From Miltoncostaea sp963823515 (lineage in GTDB: Bacteria; Actinomycetota; Thermoleophilia; Miltoncostaeales; Miltoncostaeaceae), in assembly GCA_963823515.1 (NCBI GenBank), contig CAWGMB010000019.1, positions 248,001 through 312,000 on the forward strand: a stretch of 64,000 nt of DNA, in the 5' to 3' direction. This document shows, piece by piece, positions 31,265 to 39,742 of this stretch. Numbering within the stretch: the stretch's first letter is position 1; every line of letters starts with the position of its first letter. Below the pieces are notes generated by a model. That model did no database searches. It was not told the origin of the DNA and saw only the letters and a list, made by a program, of their open reading frames with translations. The translations under genes and the position numbers were made by a program.

Positions 31265-32472
31265 CGGCTCAGCGCCTGCCGGTAGACGTCGCGGGTGGCG
31301 GTGGCCGACGCGGGCCACGAGTAGCGCCCCGCCTCCTCGCGGCCGGCCTCCCCCCGGGCCGCGAGGGCCTCGCGGTCGGCCAGAGCCTCGGTCAGCGCGG
31401 CGGCGATCCCCTCGGGCGAGACGTCGTCGAGGAAGATCGCCGAGCGCCCGCCGATCTCGATCAACGACGAGTTGCGTGCGCACAGCACCGGGCAGCCGTG
31501 GGACATCGCCTCGACGACGGGCAGGCCGAAGCCCTCGTAGGACGAGGGGTAGGCCAGCAGGGTCGCGCGGCGGTAGAGGTCGAGCAGCTCCTCGCGCCGC
31601 ACGAACCCGCGCAGCTCGCAGCCCGGCCCCGCCGCGGCGCGGATCCGCTCCTCGTCCCCACCCGGGCCGCCGACGACGATCAGCCGGCACGGCGGCGGAT
31701 CTGCGGGTGCGTTCGCCCAGTAGAGGGCATGACCCTCCACCAGCGCGCCGATGCGCTTGCGCGGCTCCCGGATGCCGACGCTCAGGATGATCGGCTCCCG
31801 CGGTCCGGGGGGCCGGGTGTCGGGATGGACGCCGTTCGACACGACGCGGATCTTCTCGGGAGGGACCCCGTAGAGCTCCTGCAGGTCGTGCGCGGTCGAC
31901 TCCGAGACCGCGATGACGCGCACGGCCCGCTTCACCGATTGGCGCGCGAACCGCCGTGCGTAGCGGCGGAAGTTCTCGGGGAAGGCCTCGGGCACGCGCT
32001 CCCACGAGAGGTCGTGGATCGTCACCACCATCGGGCAGGTGCTCCAGCGCGGCCCCCAGTTCACGGGCGCGTGGATGAGCGCGGCCCTCCTGCGCCACGC
32101 CATCAGCGGCAGCAGCACGTGCAGCCAGAGCATGTCGATGAGCAGGTTGCCCCAGGATGTGAGCCTCCCCCAGCGCGGGAGCCCGGGGGGCCCGAAGACC
32201 CACTCCACGCGCAGGTCGGAGGCGGGCCTGGTCTCCATCACGTGACGCAGCTCGTGGATGTACGTCCCGATGCCGGTCACCCGACGGCGCGCCATGCGGC
32301 CGTCCACGAGCACCAGCGGACGATCCCCCTCGTCCCCCGGACTGCCCGACGCCGGTTCGCGGGCCGACGCCGACGATCGCGCGTTCGCGTCGGCCCTGGA
32401 GGACCACAGGCGTGGGCGACGGGAGCTCATGCGGGAGGTCACCTCGACTGGTTCGGGGATGCTCGCCGACAT
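31261..32472 (-). CDS. Glycosyltransferase family 4
   Basis: 403-residue GT-B enzyme. TIHDLSWERVPEAFP, AVSESTAHDLQELYGVP, ILSVGIREPRKRIGALVEG, LLAYPSSYEGFGLPVVEAMSHGCPVL are typical of mannosyl/rhamnosyl-type GT4 enzymes. About 50 residues at the N-terminus are Arg/Ser-rich and not part of the fold, so the ATG at 32430 (MSSRRPRLW) may be the real start. Four-base overlap with the methyltransferase gene. Confidence 0.88.
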   Translation of the reverse strand: MSASIPEPVEVTSRMSSRRPRLWSSRADANARSSASAREPASGSPGDEGDRPLVLVDGRMARRRVTGIGTYIHELRHVMETRPASDLRVEWVFGPPGLPRWGRLTSWGNLLIDMLWLHVLLPLMAWRRRAALIHAPVNWGPRWSTCPMVVTIHDLSWERVPEAFPENFRRYARRFARQSVKRAVRVIAVSESTAHDLQELYGVPPEKIRVVSNGVHPDTRPPGPREPIILSVGIREPRKRIGALVEGHALYWANAPADPPPCRLIVVGGPGGDEERIRAAAGPGCELRGFVRREELLDLYRRATLLAYPSSYEGFGLPVVEAMSHGCPVLCARNSSLIEIGGRSAIFLDDVSPEGIAAALTEALADREALAARGEAGREEAGRYSWPASATATRDVYRQALSR

Positions 32473-32547
32473 CGCCGGTCACCACGCCGGAGCCGCCCGA
32501 CCGGAGAGCCGGAGGGTCCGCGCTTCGCGCGGCGCCGAGCGCCCTGG

Positions 32548-33042
32548 TCACGCCGCCGCCGACGCGGGCAACCCCACGATCGACGCCGCGAGGGAGCCTA
32601 CAGGCAGCCCGTCCGCAGCCGCCGCGCGCAGGGCGGCGCGACGGCTGCCCGCCAGGCCGAGGGACGTGCGCAGCGACGCGTCGACCGCGGCCAGCCACTC
32701 GTTGGCCATGTCGCAGTGGACGAGCACCGCCCCCTCTGGCTCCGCGTCGAGCAGTCCCCGGACGGCCTCGACGAGGTCGGGCATCTCCCGGCGGGCCTGA
32801 CCGGGGTCCGTCAGGGGATGCCAGTGCACGACGAAATCGGCGTCCACGTACTCCGCCAGGCAGTGCCGGGTGCGCAGGCCCGACACGATCGCGCGGACCC
32901 CCTGCGCCCTCCACCACCCGAGCTCCCCCGCGCGGCGAGCGCGGCTGTGGCTGCGGCCGGCTCCGCCCGGCCTCTCCGACACCGCGAGGCGTCCCGGCAC
33001 GATCCATGCGTACTTGCGCGGTTCCACGGCGCCCCCTCGCAT
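32548..33042 (-). CDS. Dual-specificity-phosphatase-like protein with altered active site
   Basis: 164 residues from ATG 33042 (33087 is also possible). Layout matches small DSP-like folds: YAWIVPGRLAVSERPGG, GWWRAQGVRAIVSGLR, VVHWHPLTDPG, and a VLVHCDMANEWLAA loop. In phosphatases this loop is HCx5R; here the Arg position is Trp/Leu, so the P-loop is broken and activity is doubtful. The Cys is present. Lies between a thioesterase and glycan genes; possibly a binding or regulatory protein. Confidence 0.6.
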   Translation of the reverse strand: MRGGAVEPRKYAWIVPGRLAVSERPGGAGRSHSRARRAGELGWWRAQGVRAIVSGLRTRHCLAEYVDADFVVHWHPLTDPGQARREMPDLVEAVRGLLDAEPEGAVLVHCDMANEWLAAVDASLRTSLGLAGSRRAALRAAAADGLPVGSLAASIVGLPASAAA

Positions 33043-33111
33043 CGCTTGATACCGGGGAGCCTCCGTCACACGCCTCCCGCCACTCAACGCCGAGGCGTCA
33101 GGAGACCGTGC

Positions 33112-33510
33112 CTAGGGTGTGCCGGCCTCCGTCACGTCGCCCACGTCCGGCACGGCCGCGTCGCGCAGCCACTGCGGCACGGGGACGGTCGCGCGCGTCT
33201 GGCGGTCCACGCAGACGTGGATCAGCTCTCCGCGCGCCATGACCTCCCCGGCCCGCGAGAACACGTGGCGGCTGCGGAACGAGGTGCGCCCCACGCCGGC
33301 GATCTCCGTGGTCTGGTCGATGACGTCGTCGAGCATGATCCGGCCGACGAACGAGCAGCGCGTCTCGATGATCGGGATGCCGGGGCCCTCCTCCAGGAGG
33401 CGCGTGAACGGGTGGCCCACCTCGACGAGCCACTCCGACAGCCCGCGGTCCATCCAGCGGTGCACCGCCGTGAAGTGGATCTGGGCGGCGTCGACCTCGG
33501 ACATGACCAC
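33112..33510 (-). CDS. Hotdog-fold acyl-CoA thioesterase-like protein
   Basis: 132 residues from GTG 33510. The 4-hydroxybenzoyl-CoA thioesterase-like EVDAAQIHFTAVHRWMDRGLSEWL, then RCSFVGRIMLDDVIDQTTEI and GRTSFRSRHVFSR, define the fold. The first beta strand (HTARFLVVMSEVDA) seems to begin upstream of the GTG, but the only codons there back to the stop are non-canonical: an ATC at 33543 lies 6 nt after TAGGCT, so a leaderless ATC start is possible. Hydrolyses an acyl-CoA thioester; substrate unknown. The 234-bp gap to the sigma factor is the window's longest and holds both divergent promoters. Confidence 0.75.
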   Translation of the reverse strand: MVMSEVDAAQIHFTAVHRWMDRGLSEWLVEVGHPFTRLLEEGPGIPIIETRCSFVGRIMLDDVIDQTTEIAGVGRTSFRSRHVFSRAGEVMARGELIHVCVDRQTRATVPVPQWLRDAAVPDVGDVTEAGTP

Positions 33511-33744
33511 GAGGAAGCGGGCCGTGTGGACGTGAGCAGCGATCCGTGGAGCCTATCCACGGCCGCCGCGGCGCTGCCCTTTGAGCGCAAATAGCGGACG
33601 AACACGCGAGGGCCCGCCCGTGAGGGGGGTGAAAGAGACCCGCCCGGCTCCTCTGAACGTCGTGCCTCACTCCGGGGTGCCGAACTAGCCGTCCGATTAG
33701 CGATTCTGGAGTTTTCAGGGTGTTACCGTCGTCGTCCTCCTCGA

Positions 33745-35016
33745 ATGCCTGAGTCCGCGCACCCACCGCCCTCCGCCGACGACCGCCGCCAGGCGGCCTG
33801 CACGGCGATGGGATCGGCACCGGGCCTGATCCGGTTCGCCGCCCGCTACACCCGCTCCCTGCACGACGCCGAGGACGCCTATCAGCGCGCGATGGAGATC
33901 GCGCTGACCCGAGCGCCCGTGACCGAGCAGCGCCGCTTCATGGCCTGGCTGCACACGGTGCTGCGCAACGAGGCGCTCGCGGTCGCCAGGACCCGGCGGC
34001 GCGAGGGGCCGGGTCTCGAGGCCGATGTGCCCGAGGCGTACGAGAACTCGCTCGAGGAGGCGGTGGGCATCGACGCCCTCGCGGAGTGGCGCGAGCGCTA
34101 CCGCTCCATCCAGGATGGCCTGGCCGGCCTCACCGACGCGCAGCGCATCTGCCTGATGCTCCAGAGCGCCGGGGTGAGCTACGAGCGGATCCACGAGATC
34201 ACCGGCTACTCCCTGCGGAAGGTGGAGCGGTCGGTGCTCGAGGGACGAGCGCGTCTCGCGGCCTGGGAGGTCCGCCTGGCGTCCGGAGAGGCCTGCGAGC
34301 GCCTCGATCCGCTGATCGACCGGGTCGCCTCCGCGCAGGCGACCGCGAAGGAGACCCGGATCGTCTCGCGACACGTCCGCCACTGCGGGCACTGTCGGGC
34401 GGTGCTCCGGGATCGGCGGGAGTCGAACGAGTGGCTCGCCGGGCTCGTGCCCGTCGCCCTCCTCTCGGGCCAGGCCTTTGCGGGCGCGCCCGATCCGACC
34501 CCGGTCATCGCGTGGTGGGAGCGCGTCAGCGGTGGCGCGACCGTCCGGATGGGGACGATGGTCCAGATGGCGATGGACCTGCCCTCCTCGGCGCTCGCCA
34601 AGGTCGGCGCCGGCACGGCGGCGATCGCGGTCGCGGGAGCGGCGGGGGCGCCCATCGTGGCCGACGCCGTACGACCGGGAACGCCCGACACCACGCCGGC
34701 CGAGATCGCCCGCTCCGCCGCCGCGCCCGCCGCGCCCGCCCTCACCCAGGCGGGCGATGAGCGGCGCACGGCGGCGGCGTTCGATCGCGCGCGGCGGGCG
34801 GCGTCGCAGGCGGCGGTGATCCAGGAGGCCGCGCGGAGGGCGGCGATCGCGCGCACGCCGCCCCGTGCCAGGACGGCCGCCGTCGGCCCGGCAGCGTCGA
34901 CCACCTCATCGCCGGCCACGCATGTGACCCACGTAGCCGTGCGGTCCGTGCCGGCGCCCGCCGCCTCCAGCAGCCCGCCGTCCGCCGCGGCGGTGGCCCT
35001 GGAGTTCGGACCGTGA
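33745..35016 (+). CDS. ECF-type sigma factor with C-terminal zinc finger and Ala-rich tail
   Basis: 423 residues. Sigma region 2 (AARYTRSLHDAEDAYQRAMEIA) and region 4 (LTDAQRICLMLQSAGVSYERI then HEITGYSLRKVERSVLEGR) form the first ~180 residues. Then comes an anti-sigma-like zinc finger: His210-x3-Cys214-x2-Cys217 (SRHVRHCGHC), a hydrophobic stretch (LVPVALLSGQAFAGA) and ~180 residues rich in Ala/Pro/Ser. The fused finger may tie the sigma factor to a stress or redox signal or autoinhibit it. Its stop overlaps the GTG of the secreted protein gene (GTGA), so they are one operon. Confidence 0.85.
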   Translation: MPESAHPPPSADDRRQAACTAMGSAPGLIRFAARYTRSLHDAEDAYQRAMEIALTRAPVTEQRRFMAWLHTVLRNEALAVARTRRREGPGLEADVPEAYENSLEEAVGIDALAEWRERYRSIQDGLAGLTDAQRICLMLQSAGVSYERIHEITGYSLRKVERSVLEGRARLAAWEVRLASGEACERLDPLIDRVASAQATAKETRIVSRHVRHCGHCRAVLRDRRESNEWLAGLVPVALLSGQAFAGAPDPTPVIAWWERVSGGATVRMGTMVQMAMDLPSSALAKVGAGTAAIAVAGAAGAPIVADAVRPGTPDTTPAEIARSAAAPAAPALTQAGDERRTAAAFDRARRAASQAAVIQEAARRAAIARTPPRARTAAVGPAASTTSSPATHVTHVAVRSVPAPAASSSPPSAAAVALEFGP

Positions 35017-37400
35017 GGCGAGCCCTGCGCGTCCTCCTGGCCGGCGCCGTCGGAGTCGCCCTCGTCCCGGGGCAGGCCGTGGCGACCGAAGGGAACCTCT
35101 ATCCGTACGGCGCCTCGATCTGGGCCGTCAGCGCCCAGTTCACGGCGACGGTCCTCCCCGGGCCCGTCTGGCAGGTCCAGGCGCCCGCCCTCTCACCGGC
35201 CACGGCCGGCAACCACTGGGAGATGAACTGGGGCTGCCCCGTCGGCGGCAGCGAGATCGCCGCGGTCCAGTGGGGCGGCCTGCGGACGCAGGCGGCGAGC
35301 TCCCTCGCCTTCCAGGTCACGGCGGACCGGAGGGTGATCTGGTCGGAGGGCGACGCGGCGGCGCCCCAGTCACCTCAGGGAGGCCGTCCCTACGACGTGC
35401 GTCTGCCGGGCGGCAACTGCAACGTCCACCTCGCCCTCACTCAGGTCGAGGGCAGGAATCAGCACGCACGGGGCTACTTCATCGACAGCCCGCGGATCCT
35501 CGTGCGCGACGTCTCCGCGCCCGACGTGAGCCTCGGGGCGCTCCCGGGAGGATGGTTGCCCCCGTCGGGCACGATCCAGGTGAGCTGGGACTCCGGCGAC
35601 AACTTCGGCGCCGACGGGATCGGCCTGCAGCACGTGCTGGTCGACGGCCAGACGCGCTGGACCGGGGGGGCGGGGGCGGGACGCCACACCGTCAACCTGC
35701 CGCTCTCCACGCTCGGTGACGGGGTCCACACCGTCCAGGTTCGCGTGGACGGCGACGGGACCGACGGGGCGTCGGCCGCCGGGACGATCTCGGTGGACGG
35801 GACGCCTCCGACGACATCGGACCTTGCGGCAGCCGCGACGGGCGAGCCGGGTGCCGTGAACCTCACCTGGACCGCCGCGGACAATCTGAGCGGCGTCGCC
35901 GACAGCCGCGTGGAGATCGATGACTCCACCGACGTGGGGAGCGCGTGGACGCCGGTGGCGAGCGCGGGCGGCGCCGGGCGCAAGTCGGCCCTGCTGCGGG
36001 CGCTCCCGGTCGCCGACGGCCTTCATGCCTGGCGCCTCAGGACCACGGACGTGGCGGGCAACGTCGGGTTCGCCCAGGCCCCGGGCCGGGTCGCGGTCGA
36101 CACCACGCCACCGAGGATCGACGTGCACTCGGTGCCGACCGGCTGGGTGAGCCGGGCCGACATCGACATGACCGCGACCGACAACCTCCAGGCGGCCCTG
36201 GGGCTCGGCGCCACCGAGATCGACGTGAACGCCGCCGGCGACGGGAGCGATGCGGGCGAATGGCTGCGACGCAGCTCGGCGTCGGCCCCCGCCGGCCGCC
36301 GGATCGTGCCGCTCGATCTCACCGGCCTGGAGAGCGGCCGTCACGCCGTCAGGATCATCGTCCGCAACGGAGGGCCCTTCAGCTCGAGCCTCGTGGCCGA
36401 GAAGCGGGCGGCCATCCGGGTGGACCTCAACGATCCCGAGATCTCGCGGGTCGCGTTCTCGGGTGGGGGTACCCGCCCGACGACCGTCTCCTGGGTCGCG
36501 GACGACGCCCACTCGGGGGTGGCGACCGCGACGGTCCAGTGGCGGGACGGAGCGGCCTGGCGGACCCTCGGGAGCGAGAAGGCCGCCGACGGCGGCGGAA
36601 GCGTGGTGGTCGACACGTCGGCGCTTCCCGAGGGCGAGCGCACGATGCGGCTGCTGCTCAGCGACGCCGCGGGGAATGTGACCGCCCGGACCGGAACCGC
36701 GATGATCTCCGGGACCGGAGCGGGGGGCACGGCGGGTGGTCCCGTCGCCCGCCTCCGTGACGCCCGCGTGACCGTCACCCTCGCCCGGTCGCGAACCGTG
36801 CGGCGCGGGTCTCGCACGGTCCTCGTCCGGCGGGTGGCCATCGGTACGCGCATCCGGATCACGGGTCGGCTCCGCGACCGGGCCGGCAGGGGTATCGTCG
36901 GAGCGCAGATCCAGATCCGCGACAACCGGGGGCGGGTGATCGGGCGGGGCCTGACCAAGGCGCGCGGACGATTCGCCGTCGATGCGCGGCCTGTCGGCGG
37001 TGGGATCGTGCGGGTCGGGGTCGCGAGGGGGCGCCTGCTACTCCCGCGCCGCGCGGCCGTCGATCTCCGCTTGGAGGTCCGGCCCTCGGTCGCGGTCGCC
37101 GCCTCGAGCACCACGGTCGCGGTGGGCGGACAGGTTCTCTTCTCGGGTCGCCTGCGCCCCTCGCCGGCCGACCTGGGACTGGGCTCACGCAAGGGGATCG
37201 TGCTCCAGTGGCTCGATCCGGTGCGCCGCATCTGGCGGCCCGTGGTCAACGCCCGCATCCGCCGCGACGGCACCTTCGCGATCCCGTGGACGTTCGGCCT
37301 CGGAGGACTGACCATCCCGATGCGCGTGGTCGTGCCCAAGGAGGTCGGCTGGCCGCTCCTTCCCGCCCGCTCGAAGGTGATCCGGGTGCGTGTCGGGTAG
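35013..37400 (+). CDS. Large secreted protein with Ig-like repeats
   Basis: 795 residues. Cleavable signal peptide (RRALRVLLAGAVGVALVPG...AVA). Region 1 (25-165) has a unique domain with Cys pair (NWGCPVGG, GGNCNVH). Then repeats of Ig-like/bacterial surface type (VDGTPPTTSDL..., VDTTPPRIDV..., VDLNDPEISRV...), each starting with V-D-x-T/N-x-P, then a C-terminal carboxypeptidase-regulatory-like region (ITGRLRDRAGRGIVGAQIQI). No membrane anchor or sortase signal seen. Probably an extracellular adhesin or stress protein whose expression is set by the coupled sigma factor. Confidence 0.8.
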   Translation: MRRALRVLLAGAVGVALVPGQAVATEGNLYPYGASIWAVSAQFTATVLPGPVWQVQAPALSPATAGNHWEMNWGCPVGGSEIAAVQWGGLRTQAASSLAFQVTADRRVIWSEGDAAAPQSPQGGRPYDVRLPGGNCNVHLALTQVEGRNQHARGYFIDSPRILVRDVSAPDVSLGALPGGWLPPSGTIQVSWDSGDNFGADGIGLQHVLVDGQTRWTGGAGAGRHTVNLPLSTLGDGVHTVQVRVDGDGTDGASAAGTISVDGTPPTTSDLAAAATGEPGAVNLTWTAADNLSGVADSRVEIDDSTDVGSAWTPVASAGGAGRKSALLRALPVADGLHAWRLRTTDVAGNVGFAQAPGRVAVDTTPPRIDVHSVPTGWVSRADIDMTATDNLQAALGLGATEIDVNAAGDGSDAGEWLRRSSASAPAGRRIVPLDLTGLESGRHAVRIIVRNGGPFSSSLVAEKRAAIRVDLNDPEISRVAFSGGGTRPTTVSWVADDAHSGVATATVQWRDGAAWRTLGSEKAADGGGSVVVDTSALPEGERTMRLLLSDAAGNVTARTGTAMISGTGAGGTAGGPVARLRDARVTVTLARSRTVRRGSRTVLVRRVAIGTRIRITGRLRDRAGRGIVGAQIQIRDNRGRVIGRGLTKARGRFAVDARPVGGGIVRVGVARGRLLLPRRAAVDLRLEVRPSVAVAASSTTVAVGGQVLFSGRLRPSPADLGLGSRKGIVLQWLDPVRRIWRPVVNARIRRDGTFAIPWTFGLGGLTIPMRVVVPKEVGWPLLPARSKVIRVRVG

Positions 37401-37574
37401 AGCCGTCTCCCGTCGGTGAGGAGCCGCCTCTCCACGGTGTGCTGATCGGAGCAGCGCGGGCCGCGATGGCATCGCCCCGAGAGCGGAGGCGGCGGCATTC
37501 AGGGGCATGGGGTCGCCTCGCTGATGAGCACGTGGGTGGCGGGGCCGCTGGTCGGGAGTAGGCTTTCGCGCCCG

Positions 37575-38672
37575 ATGACCGCCCAGGCCCTGCTCGATGC
37601 CACGCCGCTCGCGAGCGCGCACGCCACACGCGGCATCGGTGCCGCCGTGCGCGGGCTGCTGGAGGGCTTCTCGGCACTCCCCTCCTCCGACCGGCCGACG
37701 CTCCTCGTGCGCCGGGGGCAGCCGGTCCCCGTGGGCTTCGAGGCGAGCGAGGTGCGCTGGCCGCGGTGGCCGGTGTACCGGCTGCCCGACCCGTGGCCGG
37801 TCGCGGTGGGCGAGCGGCTCGCGCGCCGCCGGGCCGGCGGACGCGTGTTCCACGCGGTGCAGCCCGCCCTGATCCCCCGGGGCCGCACCGTGGTCACGTG
37901 CTTCGACCTGATCCCGGCGTGCTTTGCCTCCGAGTACCTCTCGGGACCCGGACGGGCGCCCGAGGCGCTCGCGTACCGCCACTTCCTGCGCCGGATCGCC
38001 TCCGCCCGCCTCGTGCTGGTGCCCTCGGCCGAGACCGGCGCGGACGTGGAGCGGATCGCCGGCGTCCCCGCGTCGCGGATCCGGGTGGTGCCCCTCGCCA
38101 CGCCCTCCTCGCCCGCCGGGGACGGGTCGGCGCCGTCCGAGCCCTACGTGCTCTACGCGGGTGCGATCGAGCCGCACAAGAACGCCCCCCTGGCCATCGA
38201 GGCGATCGCGTTGGCCGAGCCCGGGGTCCGTCTGGCGATGGCCGGGCCGTGGTCGGCGCGCCGCACCGAGCGGCTGCGGCGCCACGCCGAGGCCGTCGGT
38301 GCAGCGGATCGCGTCGATTGGCTCGGGCTGGTCCCCTCCGCGCGCCTCGCCGCCCTGCGCGAGGGCGCCCGGGCCGTGCTGGTGCCCTCGCGCAAGGAGG
38401 GCTTCGGCCTGCCGGTGCTGGAGGCGCTCTCCGCCGGGGTGCCGGTGCTCGCGTCGGACACGCCCGCCCTGCGCGAGGTGGGCGGCGGCGGCGCGACCTA
38501 TCTACCCCTGGGCGATCCGGCGGCGTGGGGGCGCGCGATCTCCGAGGCCGCCGCCGCGCCGGCGGGCGAGCGCGCCGAGCAGGCCGAGGCGGGGCGCCTG
38601 CGCGCGGCGGGGTTCTCGTGGGAGCGCACCGCCCGGGCGACACTCGACGCCTACCGCGAGGTGATCGGGTGA
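37575..38672 (+). CDS. Glycosyltransferase family 4
   Basis: 365-residue GT-B enzyme. RGIGAAVRGLLEGF, TCFDLIPACFASEYL, VPSAETGADVERIAGVP, YVLYAGAIEPHKN and RKEGFGLPVLEALSAGVPVLA are family landmarks. ATG follows TAGGCT (37559-37564) by 10 nt, so transcription of the rightward cluster may begin here. The 174-bp gap 37401-37574 has no other feature. First gene of a three-gene chain with GTGA overlaps. Confidence 0.87.
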   Translation: MTAQALLDATPLASAHATRGIGAAVRGLLEGFSALPSSDRPTLLVRRGQPVPVGFEASEVRWPRWPVYRLPDPWPVAVGERLARRRAGGRVFHAVQPALIPRGRTVVTCFDLIPACFASEYLSGPGRAPEALAYRHFLRRIASARLVLVPSAETGADVERIAGVPASRIRVVPLATPSSPAGDGSAPSEPYVLYAGAIEPHKNAPLAIEAIALAEPGVRLAMAGPWSARRTERLRRHAEAVGAADRVDWLGLVPSARLAALREGARAVLVPSRKEGFGLPVLEALSAGVPVLASDTPALREVGGGGATYLPLGDPAAWGRAISEAAAAPAGERAEQAEAGRLRAAGFSWERTARATLDAYREVIG

Positions 38673-39742
38673 CCCTCGCCGCCATCGACTGCCACATGGT
38701 CGGCCAGGCCGCCTCGGGCGACGCCGGCAACGCGCGCTACGCCGCGACCCTGCTGGCCGCCATGGCCGCCACGGCCCCCGAGGGCGACGCGCTCGCGGCC
38801 CTCGTCGCCACGCCGGCCGGCGCCCGGGAGCTCGGCGCCCTCGGGCGCACGATCGGCGTGCCCGGGGCCGACGTCCCCCGCCTGGCCCGGGCGGCGCCCC
38901 GGGCGCTCGCGAGGGTCGCCGCCGACGTGGCCGTGTTCACCTACGTCTGCCCGGCGTGGAACCCCTGCCCGGTGCTGCTGGCCGTCCACGACGCCACCTT
39001 CATGACCAACCCGGAGTGGCTCGGCACCCGCGCGCGCATGGTGCTGCGCGGCCTGGTGCCGCGGTCGGCCCGCAAGGCGGCCCTCGTGCTGGCGCTCTCG
39101 CACACCGCGGCGGGCGACATCGCTCAGGCGCTCGGGATCCCCCGCTCGAAGGTGCGCGTGGTGAGCCCCCACGCCGACGCCGCCTTCCACCCCGGCGAGG
39201 GCGCCGCCGAGCGGGTGCGCGCGCGCTTCGGCCTGGAGCGCTACTGCCTGGCGGTGGGCGACCTCGGCCCGCGCAAGAACCTGGGCGCGCTCGGCGCCGC
39301 GGTGCGGCGGCTCGACGAGCCCGGCCTCACCCTGGCCCTCGTGGGCAAGCCGGGCCCCGACGGCGAGCGGATCGCCCGCGAGTCGGGCGGACGCTGGCTG
39401 GGCCACGTGGGCGACGCGGATCTCGCCGACCTCTACCGCGCGGCGGCCGTCACGGCCTACCCGTCTCTCTACGAGGGCTTCGGCATGCCCGTGGTGGAGG
39501 CGATGGCCTGCGGCTGCCCGGTCGTCGCGAGCGACCGCGGAGCGATCCCCGAGGTGGCCGGCGGCGGGGCGATCCTGGTGGAGCCGACCCCGCGCGGCAT
39601 CGCCGAGGGGATCCGCCGGGCGCTCGATCCGGCCGAGTCGGCCCGCCTTCGCGCCGCCGGTCCCGAGCGGGCGGCCCACTACTCCGCTCAGGCGATGGGC
39701 ACCGCGGCGTGGGCCGCAGTCATGGAGGTGGTCGGGACGTGA
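38669..39742 (+). CDS. Glycosyltransferase family 4
   Basis: 357-residue GT-B enzyme. AIDCHMVGQAASGDAGNARY, LLAVHDATFMTNPEW, ALSHTAAGDIAQALGIP, YCLAVGDLGPRKN and YPSLYEGFGMPVVEAMACGCPVVA (split for length) mark the family. GTG overlaps the stop of the previous GT (GTGA), and its own stop overlaps the next GTG. Likely adds the next sugar in the repeat unit. Confidence 0.87.
   Translation: MTLAAIDCHMVGQAASGDAGNARYAATLLAAMAATAPEGDALAALVATPAGARELGALGRTIGVPGADVPRLARAAPRALARVAADVAVFTYVCPAWNPCPVLLAVHDATFMTNPEWLGTRARMVLRGLVPRSARKAALVLALSHTAAGDIAQALGIPRSKVRVVSPHADAAFHPGEGAAERVRARFGLERYCLAVGDLGPRKNLGALGAAVRRLDEPGLTLALVGKPGPDGERIARESGGRWLGHVGDADLADLYRAAAVTAYPSLYEGFGMPVVEAMACGCPVVASDRGAIPEVAGGGAILVEPTPRGIAEGIRRALDPAESARLRAAGPERAAHYSAQAMGTAAWAAVMEVVGT

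Noticed and set aside
37430..37520. Possible second palindromic element like that at 13774
   Set aside because: Only short inverted pieces (GCGATGGCATCGC; GTGCTGATC/GATGAGCAC) are found; no terminal repeats or target duplication.
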